A stretch of DNA of 42,336 nucleotides from Lachnospiraceae bacterium (GCA_024405155.1 JAKSPC010000017.1:1-42336); one strand, 5' to 3'. Positions 32,495 to 41,661 are shown, numbered from the stretch's first letter. Notes: generated from the letters alone by a model not told the origin. Program-made: numbers and translations.

Positions 32495-34060
32495 TTATTC
32501 CGCAGAATATCGTTTTTCTATGCTGTCCAGAAGCACGCTTGCGAAGGGCTCGTGCACATAGGGCTCGTATATGCCGCCGGCTTCGTTGTTGATCTTATAG
32601 TCGAAGGTCCGCTGGTTGAGTGCCAGGTAATGCAGGAGCTCCGCCTTCACTTTCCTTGCGTCAAAGTATGCCGCGTTCTGGATCTTCACGGAATAGTCCG
32701 TCATGTATTTTTCCGCCGCTTCCTTGTCGGTCTTGTACAGTTCCGCCGTCTTCATAAGAACTTCCGGATAGGTCTTCAGCAGATGATCCTCCACGCTTCG
32801 CCAGTAAGCACGGACGCCTTTTCCGTAGGTGTCCCTGCCGGTGACGGAAAGGACGCACAGGTTCTGAAAAGCGTAAAAGGCGATGGTCTCATCCTCATAG
32901 GGGAAGCCTTCCTTTACGTCACGGCTCCAGTAAGGGGAAGCCTTTGTGATCAGATTGGAGAACGGCACAAACACGGAATGCTCCGCGTTGTCCAGGCACA
33001 CCCAGGAGACCAGAGAAAGGGGCCTGGGCAGGTCGTGGTGCACTTCTGTGATATCCACGGAATACTGGGTCTCGATGCCGATAATGCGAATGTCCTTGCG
33101 GCCGTTTTCGTCCGGACAGAATTCCGTGCCCTCAAAGCGGCTGCGGTCCATTTCCTGGATATCCCGCACGTTCATCTTTTTCTTCGGCGTAAAGAGCAGT
33201 TCGTATTTTGTACCGGTCTCGTATTTGCCGGGGTCATTTTTGTTGAACAGGAACTGACCGTACCAGTTGCGCATATTGGCATAATCCGTCTGCTTTTCGC
33301 TGCCGGTATAAGTCTCGAACAGGTCGAATTTTCCGTCCGTATAGACCGCGGCGCCGCCCTTTTTCATAGCGGTCTCTATATCTTTGGACATGCGGATCTC
33401 CGGATATGTCTCGTGCAGCGGATCCAGGTTGAACTGGTTGCCGAACACGGCGCATTTGTCATCCGGCAGGCGGATGGCCGCCCACTGATGGCCTGTATAA
33501 GTCTCGATGTACCAGGCTTCGTCCTGATCTGCCACCAGGATGACACTTGGCTCGGCGTTTCCGCTCTCTTCCATCACGCGCGCCAGAAAGTCCACGCTTT
33601 CTCTGGCCGTTTTGCAGTTGAGGGCGATGATGTCACCGATGCATGCTTCGGAAATGCCGGTCTCCACAAAGGGATCCGCATCCTCGGCCTTCTGCCTGGT
33701 CGCCGCCGTCACGGTGGCAGTCACTGCCACGCCTTCGTCATTCAACGTAGATGCGCCGAAGGTACCCCGTCCGCTGGAGGTGGAAAGAGGGCCGGAAACA
33801 TAGCCATAGGTGGTCGCCGGAAGTTTCAGCAGAAAGCCGTTTGCTTCCTTCCACTCCCTGCCGGGTTCGTTTTCCACCCGGGGCGTTACCGTTCTGCGGC
33901 AGATGCACGAAAGGTTATTGGAATCCCTGGTCCGGGCGATGATGGTGGTGCCGGTCTCACTGACGTCCTTTCCCACATAGGCGCCGGTACAGGCAAAGCT
34001 GCTTACCGCCATGGCAGACGACAAAATAAGCGCCAGTACTGTCATTATGATTTTTTTCAT
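32495..34060 (-). CDS. pepD: Secreted C69 family dipeptidase
   Basis: The 521-residue product is an Ntn-hydrolase dipeptidase of family C69. A signal peptide (MKKIIMTVLALILSSAMAV...) ends at SFA, and the next residue, C24, is the expected catalytic N-terminal nucleophile (CTGAYVGKDVSETG, then ARTRDSNN). Cleavage by signal peptidase would itself expose the nucleophile, so the enzyme is probably active outside the cell. C69 enzymes cut dipeptides with broad specificity. The start at 34060 has GGGAGG; the longer reading from 34087 adds a non-signal leader. GC content returns to the high level of the left flank. Confidence 0.9.
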   Translation of the reverse strand: MKKIIMTVLALILSSAMAVSSFACTGAYVGKDVSETGTTIIARTRDSNNLSCICRRTVTPRVENEPGREWKEANGFLLKLPATTYGYVSGPLSTSSGRGTFGASTLNDEGVAVTATVTAATRQKAEDADPFVETGISEACIGDIIALNCKTARESVDFLARVMEESGNAEPSVILVADQDEAWYIETYTGHQWAAIRLPDDKCAVFGNQFNLDPLHETYPEIRMSKDIETAMKKGGAAVYTDGKFDLFETYTGSEKQTDYANMRNWYGQFLFNKNDPGKYETGTKYELLFTPKKKMNVRDIQEMDRSRFEGTEFCPDENGRKDIRIIGIETQYSVDITEVHHDLPRPLSLVSWVCLDNAEHSVFVPFSNLITKASPYWSRDVKEGFPYEDETIAFYAFQNLCVLSVTGRDTYGKGVRAYWRSVEDHLLKTYPEVLMKTAELYKTDKEAAEKYMTDYSVKIQNAAYFDARKVKAELLHYLALNQRTFDYKINNEAGGIYEPYVHEPFASVLLDSIEKRYSAE

Positions 34061-34238
34061 TATGCGAATACCTCCCCGGGCGATCAATGCCGGTATTGTG
34101 TATTTTGCAGTTATCAGGCCCTTCGGCCCTTATTTACTTTATTCTATCACGAAATCACCGGAAAACACCAATAATTTCGAATGCTTCAGCTTCGCCGGCC
34201 GCATCCCGAATGCCGCGTCGTGCCTGTCTGCTGCACAA

Positions 34239-34478
34239 ATGCATATAACAGGCGGGTTTTTCCAATATTCTATGCATTTCTTCATTCGCCGCAGAATCCC
34301 GAAAATCGTTATATACATATAATACGCGCTTTTCTTCTCTATTATATGTATTTTTTTGACTGAAACTGCCTCGGCATACATATAATTCATCCATTTTCCC
34401 GTTATTATATGTATCCACCCCGGTGCATGACCCGAATTTATACATATAATAGCCGCGTTTTCTGCGTATTATATGTAT
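34239..34478. repeat. Phased palindrome array C (4 units)
   Basis: Units start at 34239, 34313, 34376 and 34440 (steps 74, 63, 64), with right arms exactly 28 bp later at 34267, 34341, 34404 and 34468. Units 1-3 have perfect ATACATATAAT/ATTATATGTAT arms. Unit 0 has ATGCATATAAC/ATTCTATGCAT: both sides changed so that ATGCAT still pairs with ATGCAT, a compensatory difference. Loops and linkers share no sequence with arrays A and B beyond a central T run, so this is an independent copy with the same ruler. The rest of the 34061-34823 gap shows no gene: a GGCCC/GGGCC hairpin near 34119-34131, and AT-rich sequence after 34500. Confidence 0.85.
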
Positions 34479-34823
34479 CCTTCTGTTTTCCGCTCTCACT
34501 CGAGAGGCGGACGATTATTTCCGGGCTCTAACACGGCCAGACAGGCCGCATTCCCTCTTCAAATTGTTCTTTTTTTGTATTTTCGTCATTTTTATCACCA
34601 ACGTGGTGTCAGCGCCTGTATGTACTTTTTCTTCGAAGTATACTATGCTTTTTCCATACCAAAACTTGTGTTTCTGCAGCGCGAAAACAGCAGATACGCA
34701 GCACATGAAACTGAAGCAAAACCGAATGCGGCGAAACCCGCCGGGGGACGCCGTTATGCGCCGGCCGCGGTGGAGCGAAGATGTAAGTGTTGATTCTGAA
34801 TAGTTACAAATACGAGGAGGACT

Positions 34824-35651
34824 ATGAATAAAAGAAATAACCGGGATGTCATGTACGGGGACTTCAAGCAATTGGAACGGCTGGTAAAAAGGCGCATCAG
34901 ATTTCTGGAATACATCGTAAACAAAAAAGACGCTCCGGAAAGTGCCGTGCAGGGCCATTTGCGAATTGTAAAAAAGGGGACCGGCTTTCAGAACTATTTT
35001 GTCTCCGGAAAAGATGACGCTCAAGGTAAGTACATGCAGAAAAAGGACGACACTCTGGCCCGGGCGATCGCTCAGAGAGACTATGACGCCAAAGTACGGC
35101 GTGCTGCCGAAAAAGAACTGGCCGTTCTGTACCGTCAGGAGAAAATGGCTGCCGGTTGTGTAAACGCCGTCTATGACAATCTTGTTCCCGGGCGGAAAGT
35201 TCTGGTGAAGCCGGTGTATCTGCCTGACGAGGAATGCGTTGCCGCCTGGGAAGATCAGCCATACACCCATGTACCCGTAGAAAACGCTTCTGCCGAAAAC
35301 ATCACCAAAAACGGAGAGCAGGTGCGCTCAAAATCCGAAGTGCTGATCGCCAACGCGTTATCTGACGCGGGGATCCCTTACCTCTACGAAAAACCGCTGC
35401 AGCTTTTTGACAGGACTGTATTGCCGGATTTCACCATCCTGGATCTGCGCCGCAGAAAGACCATCTACTGGGAGCATTTCGGCATGATGGAACAGGAAAA
35501 GTATAAAGACAAAGCTTATGAAAAGATCATCAGCTATCAGAGAGCCGGCTATATGATGGGCGTGGATCTGATCGCCACGTTTGAATCTTCCTCCAGGCCA
35601 CTCGGTACAAAGGAGATCGGCCGGATGATCGCCGGGCTGCTTGCGCCGTAA
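34824..35651 (+). CDS. Hypothetical protein, possible PD-(D/E)XK nuclease-like domain
   Basis: I do not recognise a named family. The 275-residue protein has a charged, helical N-terminal half, probably coiled coil (residues 10-110). The C-terminal half holds RSKSEVLIANAL (168-179), a PDF motif (D202) and YWEHFG (E217), followed by YKDKAYEKIISYQRAGY. Glu - PD - E-x-x spacing of this kind recalls PD-(D/E)XK endonuclease cores, but the usual Lys after the last acid is replaced by His-Phe-Gly, so catalysis is uncertain. The ribosome site GAGGAGG is strong. It stands alone next to palindrome array C. A link to the arrays is speculative. Confidence 0.75.
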   Translation: MNKRNNRDVMYGDFKQLERLVKRRIRFLEYIVNKKDAPESAVQGHLRIVKKGTGFQNYFVSGKDDAQGKYMQKKDDTLARAIAQRDYDAKVRRAAEKELAVLYRQEKMAAGCVNAVYDNLVPGRKVLVKPVYLPDEECVAAWEDQPYTHVPVENASAENITKNGEQVRSKSEVLIANALSDAGIPYLYEKPLQLFDRTVLPDFTILDLRRRKTIYWEHFGMMEQEKYKDKAYEKIISYQRAGYMMGVDLIATFESSSRPLGTKEIGRMIAGLLAP

Positions 35652-35700
35652 TGCAGCGGATGCCGGCTGACCATGGCAAAAGCCCATTGCGGCAGGCCGT

Positions 35701-37452
35701 TTATGACGGAAAACGATAGAGCCTTGCTTCCCAGGGGAGATACTCCCCTGCAGCGCTGTCCCGGGATGCGCCGGGGTAACTTGACAGCAGCTCCTGCAGA
35801 CTGCCGTTTTCCCCGACTTCCCCGTCCGCAGGAAAAGCTGCTCGCCGTTCATCCCGCTGCTCTTCCCGCATGTTTCTACGCAGTTCTTCCGGCAGCGAAA
35901 GGACTGCTTTTTCATTGGTGGGATTGGCAATCAGAAGAAGCGTCGCATGGCCCAGCGTTCTGGTGATCACTACGAAATGCGGATCTTCTTTCAGGCACAT
36001 GCCGAAATGCCCCGCCACCAGCGCCGTCTCTTCTTTCCGCAAAGCAATGAGCTTCTAATAGAAGGCAAACAATGAGTCGGAAGAAGCACGGTCGGATGAA
36101 ACATTGATCTCCCGGTAATTCGGGTTCACTTTGATCCACGGCCTCGCTCCCGGCACCGTAAAACCGGCGTTTTCGGAGGCATCCCACTGCATGGGCGTGC
36201 GGGCGTGATCCCGGGAATTGATGCGCACTTTCCGAAGCGCGTCTTCCGGCGTCATGCCGTCGCGGATGGCCGCCGCGTAATCTCCCAGCGTGTACCGGTC
36301 GTTGTAATCGTCGATGCTGTCGAAATACACGTTGGTCATGCCGATCTCTTCCCCCTGATAAACAAAGGGCGTGCCGGGAAAGACGTGGGTCATCATGGCA
36401 AGACATTTGGCGGAAGGCTTCCGGTATTTGGAAGAATCGTTACCGAAACGGGAGACCTGGCGGGCCTGATCGTGATTGGAAAGATGCTCTGTGGTCCAGG
36501 AGCCACGGTTGAAGATCTGTCCCCAGTTGTCCTGGATCTCCTTGTATGCCTTGAGCGTAACCGTGGGGCGGTTGCGGCTCACGATCTGAAAGTGATACAG
36601 CGTTTCCAGCTCGCCCCGCTTTGGTGAAAGAAACTCCTCGGCATTCTTTTCGGTCACGCCGCCGGCCTCGCCTACCGCAAAAGCGTCGTACTGCGGAAGG
36701 CCCCAGGTGTTTTCCCGGAGCTCCTTTATGATCTCATGGAGGCCCGGATTGCAGGACTGGATCTCATTATCCAGCACGTAGCCGAAAGGATTGGGCTTTT
36801 TGGGAGAGTCCACGAAAGGCGGCTTTTTCAGCTTCGTGATCACGTCCAGCCGGAACCCGTCCACGCCCATGTCCAGCCAGCCGCGGATCACCCGGTATAC
36901 TTCCTCCCGGAGCCCCCGGGACTCCCAGTTGAGCTCCGGCATCTTCACCGCATAATTGTGCAGATAGTATTCGCCGGTCTTTTCGTCAAAAGTCCAGGCG
37001 GACCCGCTGCCGTCGTTGAATTTATTTGCCCAGTTGTTGGGCTCGCTGCCGTCCTCCCGGGGAGAGCGCCAGATATACCAGTCCCGTTTGGGGTCATCCC
37101 GGGAACTCTGTGACTCTTTGAACCACCGACACTCGTCGGAACTGTGATTTAAGACCAGATCCATGACCACCCGGATCCCCAGGGCGTGGGCCTTTTCCAG
37201 CAGTTCCTTAAATGCAGTCATGCCGCCGTAGGCAGGTTCGATATCCTCGTAATCCGCCACGTCATAGCCGTTGTCCACCTGGGGCGAAGGATAGATGGGC
37301 GTGAACCAGATGCAGTCGATGCCCAGCTCCTTCAGATAGGGAAGCTTTTCGATCACGCCGAAAAGATCCCCCAGGCCGTCGCCGTCGGAATCCTTAAAAC
37401 TCTTTGTATAGATCTCGTAAATGACCGCTTTCTGCCACCACTTGGGTTCCAT
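35701..37452 (-). pseudogene. GH13 alpha-glucosidase interrupted by an in-frame amber codon
   Basis: This is a GH13 oligo-1,6-glucosidase/alpha-glucosidase-type enzyme that hydrolyses alpha-linked glucosides. The catalytic set is complete: D203 (DGFRLDVI), E262 (VGEAGG) and D328 (LSNHDQ). The reading frame meets TAG at codon 466 (minus strand, 36055-36057), then continues in frame for 117 more sense codons to 35701 with normal GH13 C-terminal sequence (KLIALRKEETALVAGHF). Family members usually have FYQKLIALRK here, so TAG replaces a Gln codon (CAG to TAG). Without readthrough, the beta-sandwich domain C is lost. A recent nonsense mutation, a base-calling error or suppression are all possible. 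It follows dgoD by 15 bp. Confidence 0.85.
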
Positions 37453-37467
37453 GATCGCCTGCCGAAA

Positions 37468-38616
37468 TCACCACTCCGCGATGGAACCGTCGGCATGACG
37501 CCATACCGGGTTCTTCCAGTTGTGGGGGGTCTTGTTTTCTTCCAGTACCAGGTCCCTGTTCACGTCCACGCCGATACCGGGCTTTACAGGCAGCTGCACA
37601 CAGCCGTCGATAAACCTGAAATCCTCTTTATTGTTCACGTAATCCAGCACGCTCTTCCCCACGTTGTAGTGGATGCCGATGGACTGCTCCTGGATCACGG
37701 CGTTGTAGCTCAACGCGTCCACATTGAGGCAGGCTGCCAGCGCGATGGGACCTAAGGGGCAGTGCGGCGCCAGCGCCACGTCATAGGCTTCCGCCATGGC
37801 AGCGATCTTTTTCACCTCAGTGATGCCGCCGGCATGGGAAAGGTCCGGCTGAATGATGTCCACGCCGCCCGCGGTGAGAAGGCGCTTGAAATCAAACTTG
37901 GAGAACAGTCTCTCGCCGGTGGCGATGGGGATGTTGCAGGCCGCGGCGATGTCGCGGAAATCCTCCATGTTTTCGCAGAGCACCGGCTCCTCGATGAACA
38001 TGGGATCGAACTCCTCCAGCTTCTTTGCCAGCACTTTCGCCATGGGCTTGTGCACGCGGCCGTGGAAGTCGATGGCGATGCCGAAATACTTGCCGCAGGT
38101 CTCACGGATGGCAGCCACACGCTCCAGGACCGCGTCCAGCTTGTCATAGGTATCCACCATCTGCAGCTCCTCGGTGGCGTTCATCTTGATAGCCGAAAAC
38201 CCCTCGTTCTTCTTTTCCAGTGCCGCCGCGCCCACGTCGGAAGGCCTGTCGCCGCCTACCCAGCAGTAGATCTTCATCTTGTCGCGGCACTTTCCGCCCA
38301 GAAGCTGATATACGGGAGCGCCGAACACCTTGCCCTTGATATCCCACAGAGCCTGGTCGATGCCGGAAATGGCACTCATCATCACACCGCCGCCCCGGTA
38401 GAAACCGGCGCGGTACAGCGTGGTCCAGATATCCTCAATATTTGCGGGATCCGCGCCGATCAGATAATCGCTCATTTCCTCCACGCAGGCAAGAACTGCC
38501 TTCGCGTGGCCTTCCAGCACGGCCTCACCCCAGCCGGTAAAACCGGCATCAGTCTCGATCTCCACAAAGCCCCAGCGGGGACGGACAAAATAGGTGTTTA
38601 CTTTTGTGATCTTCAT
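37468..38616 (-). CDS. dgoD: D-galactonate dehydratase (enolase superfamily)
   Basis: At 382 residues this has the same length as E. coli DgoD and closely similar sequence throughout. Shared segments include [38 protein letters not shown] and EQSIGIHYN. Metal ligands fall in DFHGR, FIEEPV and ATGERL, and the general base His in LAPHCPLGP. It converts D-galactonate to 2-dehydro-3-deoxygalactonate. The family start is the ATG at 38616, but the strong GGAGGGGG site lies about 19 bp upstream, unusually far; no better start is visible. It probably leads an operon with the GH13 gene. No aldolase or KDGal kinase is nearby. Confidence 0.93.
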   Translation of the reverse strand: MKITKVNTYFVRPRWGFVEIETDAGFTGWGEAVLEGHAKAVLACVEEMSDYLIGADPANIEDIWTTLYRAGFYRGGGVMMSAISGIDQALWDIKGKVFGAPVYQLLGGKCRDKMKIYCWVGGDRPSDVGAAALEKKNEGFSAIKMNATEELQMVDTYDKLDAVLERVAAIRETCGKYFGIAIDFHGRVHKPMAKVLAKKLEEFDPMFIEEPVLCENMEDFRDIAAACNIPIATGERLFSKFDFKRLLTAGGVDIIQPDLSHAGGITEVKKIAAMAEAYDVALAPHCPLGPIALAACLNVDALSYNAVIQEQSIGIHYNVGKSVLDYVNNKEDFRFIDGCVQLPVKPGIGVDVNRDLVLEENKTPHNWKNPVWRHADGSIAEW

Positions 38617-38657
38617 ATGACAAAACGGGCCGAAGCCCCCTCCTTGCATTTTTCTTT

Positions 38658-38695
38658 ATTATAAAACAGGCACTGCGTTTTCTGCAATGCCTGTT
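38658..38695 (-). promoter_or_regulatory. dgoD promoter overlapped by a hairpin that may end the upstream gene
   Basis: On the minus strand TTGCAG, an 18-bp spacer and TATAAT (38658-38663) form a promoter just before dgoD. The same DNA contains AACAGGCACTGC (38665-38676) and GCAATGCCTGTT (38684-38695), a 12-position stem with one mismatch followed by TTTTAT. It may terminate the lipoprotein gene upstream, act as an operator on dgoD, or both. Confidence 0.6.
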
Positions 38696-38781
38696 CGTTT
38701 CCGATCCTTTGCCATGTAACTATTCAGCAGCCGCGCAGTATGTTTGCGTTCGCTTCATGCTCATGTGCTGCGTGTCTGTTA

Positions 38782-40815
38782 TTACAGGTTTATGGCCATG
38801 ATGCCGCTGAAGCAGGTGGCCGGCTTTTCCAGGGTGAATTTCGTGTAGATCTCGGAGGACTGTGCGCCGCCTCTGCCGAAATCACCGCCGAAGCCGCCGC
38901 GGTCTGCTGCCCGGCCTGTGCCGAAACCGTCTCCGGGCATCTGCGGCATCTCACCCGGCTGGCCGGCTCCTTCCGGCATCTCCGGTCTTACGGCTCCCTC
39001 TTTTGCTTCCGCGGCGATCATGATTTCCGGATCTAACGGCGCAGCGTTGGGATCCGGCATGATCTCCGGCTGCCCGTCAGGCATTCCGCCCTCCGGCTGC
39101 CCGTCCGCGGGGATCGCTCCGTCTTTGCGGGGATCGCCCACAATGTTCATGCCCTCCGGCTGTCCGCCGCGGCCGCCCATACCCTCCGGTCTTTCACCGC
39201 CGGGCTGTCCCATGATGCGGGACTCGGTGGTACTGCCGGTGTAGCCCAGCAGTTTTTCTCCATAATAAAGTTTGTACGTCTCACCGACTTTAAGTTTCGG
39301 GCAGCTGATCACCGCGCCGCCGAAGCTGCGCTCGTTTCCGCAGAAATCCTCATGCTCCATCTGGCAGAAGCCTGTGATATCGTCCCCGTTTTCGGTCCTC
39401 ACGCACAGCCACTCTTTTCCGTCCAGCTGACCGTTGAACTTAAGTGCCAGAAGCGGCTGGGACGTCTCTTCCGAATAGCCGCCCACGTCCATGGAAGAAC
39501 CCAGAGCGAAAAGCGTGCCGCCGGTCACCCGGTAGCCGTCTTCGGCGTCGATGCCGGAATCCGCCGCGGGATTGCACACACTGTACAGATACCCGCCGTT
39601 TATCGTGGCAAAACCGTTGGAATCCACGCCGTCGCCTTCAAACCCAAGCCCCGCGATCACGGATACGCTGGCGCCGTTAAACTGTACCACGCTCACGTGG
39701 TCCTCGTTCACGTTGACACCATCGTTGTCGGCGATGATCTTCACGCAGCCCGAATTAAACGCCAGATGCAGCTCGGTATCCACTCCCTCGAAGGTGCTTT
39801 CCACCTCCAGCAGTCCGGTGCCCTCGGGGCCGCCGTCCACATTCATGCTCATGTAGGAGTACAGAGCGCCGTCGGTCTTTCTCTGCTTTTTCTGAACCTT
39901 CACCGCATCGGTGGAGTCCTCATCCTTGTACTTTGTTTTCAGCATCCGGTAAACGTTGGCGCCGGATACGGTGTTTCTGGTATCGTCTGCCACGATCACG
40001 TTGGCACCGGCACCCGAAATGTCCACCTCGTCGGAGTAAGTTTCCCGCTCCTCCCAGGTATTGTCCGCCTCATAGACCTGATAGAACACGATGGCGGGCG
40101 CCACGGTGCAGGTAATATTGGCATCGTTAAGCACCAGCGTCACCACGGCTTCCGGATCCGTAAAGGACTCCTCGCCCAGATCCACCCACACCTGTCCCTG
40201 CCAGGTGCCGGAAAGCTCGTAGGTGCCGGGGGCGGTGATGTGCAGCTTGGCGTTTTTCGCCGCTTCCTCTGCCGTATGCATCATGCGGGCGGGAACTTCG
40301 GTCCCTTCCACAGGCAGGGTGCCGAAAAGATAGTCCTTGTACTTCTCGTTTCCGTAGTACACGCACCACTCGGTCTCGCCGTCGTAGTTTAATTTCTGAA
40401 ATTTCTCCGCGTCGATCTGCGGATAGTAGAAAATATCGTGAGCCACATATACTGCCTCGGTGCCGTCCGGCTCCGTACCGGTATAGTATTCCGCCGGGGC
40501 GTTCTTCACCTGATCGTAATCGCCGTCGATGTCCACGTTCCAGGTATAATCGTATTCCTTTACCGCCGCGCCGTCAAAAGTCACGCCGTTTCCGGTAAAG
40601 GCGATCTTATGATCCACGGTGTATGCCCTGCCCGGTGTCAGAACGTCCGTGGCCGCATCGTTTCCGGCGGCGTCCTGTTCTGCGGAAACGACTTCCTCTG
40701 TCGCTTTCTCCGCTTCCACGGTCCCCTGTCCGCCCACGCCGGTGGCGCCGGCGGCAGCACAGCCCGCCAGGGTCACAAGTGAAAATGCCATGATCAGTGC
40801 CAATAATTTCTTCAT
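38782..40815 (-). CDS. Carbohydrate-binding lipoprotein (Cthe_2159-like, PF14262)
   Basis: From the ATG at 40815 (ribosome site AAGGAA) the 677-residue product has a lipoprotein signal with lipobox LAGC. An acidic linker and a long beta-rich region follow, containing ITAPGTYELSGTWQGQVWVDL and VTLVLNDANITC, which match the Cthe_2159-type carbohydrate-binding domain, known as a beta-helix that binds cellulose and pectic polymers. Residues from about 560 onward are very rich in Gly, Pro, Met, Glu and Gln (QPEGGMPDGQPEIMP), then a Gly-Arg-Phe stretch and a short ordered end. It is anchored on the cell surface and may help hold plant polymer. The longer reading from 40902 has no ribosome site. Confidence 0.87.
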   Translation of the reverse strand: MKKLLALIMAFSLVTLAGCAAAGATGVGGQGTVEAEKATEEVVSAEQDAAGNDAATDVLTPGRAYTVDHKIAFTGNGVTFDGAAVKEYDYTWNVDIDGDYDQVKNAPAEYYTGTEPDGTEAVYVAHDIFYYPQIDAEKFQKLNYDGETEWCVYYGNEKYKDYLFGTLPVEGTEVPARMMHTAEEAAKNAKLHITAPGTYELSGTWQGQVWVDLGEESFTDPEAVVTLVLNDANITCTVAPAIVFYQVYEADNTWEERETYSDEVDISGAGANVIVADDTRNTVSGANVYRMLKTKYKDEDSTDAVKVQKKQRKTDGALYSYMSMNVDGGPEGTGLLEVESTFEGVDTELHLAFNSGCVKIIADNDGVNVNEDHVSVVQFNGASVSVIAGLGFEGDGVDSNGFATINGGYLYSVCNPAADSGIDAEDGYRVTGGTLFALGSSMDVGGYSEETSQPLLALKFNGQLDGKEWLCVRTENGDDITGFCQMEHEDFCGNERSFGGAVISCPKLKVGETYKLYYGEKLLGYTGSTTESRIMGQPGGERPEGMGGRGGQPEGMNIVGDPRKDGAIPADGQPEGGMPDGQPEIMPDPNAAPLDPEIMIAAEAKEGAVRPEMPEGAGQPGEMPQMPGDGFGTGRAADRGGFGGDFGRGGAQSSEIYTKFTLEKPATCFSGIMAINL

Positions 40816-40974
40816 TTCCTTACTCCCAAAATCTTTTTTTGCAGCGGTCATCCGCCGCATATTCACAAAAAGCGTTTCCGCATGAGAAACGATGGTTCTC
40901 ACCGGAAGCGCTTTTATTCTATGGTACGTTTGTGATGAAACTATGAAATCGATGTGACCGTTTGGTGTCGCTCC

Positions 40975-41211
40975 TTATCCCAGCGGGATCACCAGCTGCT
41001 GCCCTTCCCATATCACGTCGGGATCCGCAATGACGCTCCTGTTTGCCCGAAAAAGCGCGTTGCAGTCGTCACTGCCGAAATACCGCCTGGCAATGGAACA
41101 GAGCGTATCGTTTTTCCGCACCGCGTAGATTACGGGATCTTCCTCGGAAACAGCGCCCACCTTCGTATTGAACTCATAGCTGTCATCATAAAGACCCAGA
41201 ACGGCATCCAT
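40975..41211 (-). CDS. Small LysM-domain protein
   Basis: The 78-residue ORF contains one LysM domain (about residues 28-77; YAVRKNDTLCSIARRYFGSDD and a final GQQLVIPLG), which binds N-acetylglucosamine polymers such as peptidoglycan. There is no signal peptide, and the 27 N-terminal residues are not recognisable. The start at 41211 lacks a clear ribosome site. In-frame codons continue upstream into array D without a better start. It may be the surviving C-terminus of a larger protein cut by the array, or a genuine small protein. Confidence 0.6.
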   Translation of the reverse strand: MDAVLGLYDDSYEFNTKVGAVSEEDPVIYAVRKNDTLCSIARRYFGSDDCNALFRANRSVIADPDVIWEGQQLVIPLG

Positions 41212-41257
41212 GCCGGGGTTGGAAGAAAGTATTCTCCCGGACTCAGCGATGGACCCT

Positions 41258-41423
41258 ATACATATAATAGCGCCTTTTTTGCAGTATTATATGTATTTTT
41301 CCCCGATTTTTCTCTTCAGAATACATATAATTGCAGTGTTTTCGGCCGAATAATATGTATGTGAAGCAGGCTGCAGAGCTAAAAATACATATAATAAGGC
41401 GATTTCCCGCGTATTCTATGTAA
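41258..41423. repeat. Phased palindrome array D (3 units)
   Basis: Left arms ATACATATAAT start at 41258, 41321 and 41385 (steps 63 and 64). Right arms are at 41286 (perfect), 41350 (ATAATATGTAT, one base further than usual) and 41413 (ATTCTATGTAA). No unit 0 is found 74 bp upstream, where the LysM start region lies instead. Orientation is the same as arrays A-C, judged from the 63-then-64 order and the T-rich loops. Confidence 0.82.
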
Positions 41424-41446
41424 TCCGCATTTTTCGGCAGGATTTA

Positions 41447-41557
41447 CTGCTTCACCAGCCCCTTTCGTGCCGCAAAATCACCTGCTTCGCGGGCTCCTTT
41501 TTCTGCCGCACGTGAATTGCTGCCCGACCGGTCAGTTTTCCGCCGCGCGGAGGAATG
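41447..41557. repeat. Degenerate 35-38-bp tandem repeat next to array D
   Basis: Three consecutive segments begin CTGCTTCACC (41447), CTGCTTCGCG (41482) and CTGCCCGACC (41520). Each contains a T run and a GCCGC motif, and has 35, 38 and 38 bp. Similarity is good between the first two and modest for the third. Motifs such as GCTCCTTTTTC resemble the loop of array B unit 2, so these may be decayed units whose arms have been lost. Confidence 0.35.
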
Positions 41558-41601
41558 CTTTGCTCACCGCTTGATGCGGTTGTATCCGATTATACCACAT
41601 A

Positions 41602-41629
41602 AAAAGACTGCCGGTCACAGCAGTCTTTT
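41602..41629 (-). terminator. Rho-independent terminator of the tetR-type gene
   Basis: AAAAGACTGC (41602-41611) pairs perfectly with GCAGTCTTTT (41620-41629) around an 8-nt loop, with five T following the GC part on the minus strand. It lies 30 bp past the regulator's stop and could also work from the other side. Confidence 0.8.
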
Positions 41630-41661
41630 CCTTTCTGATCATTTGCGGTCTCTTTCCAACC

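Noticed and set aside
32480-34174. 564-codon plus-strand ORF opposite the C69 dipeptidase
   Set aside because: The dipeptidase has a signal peptide, catalytic Cys and ribosome site; the opposite frame has none.
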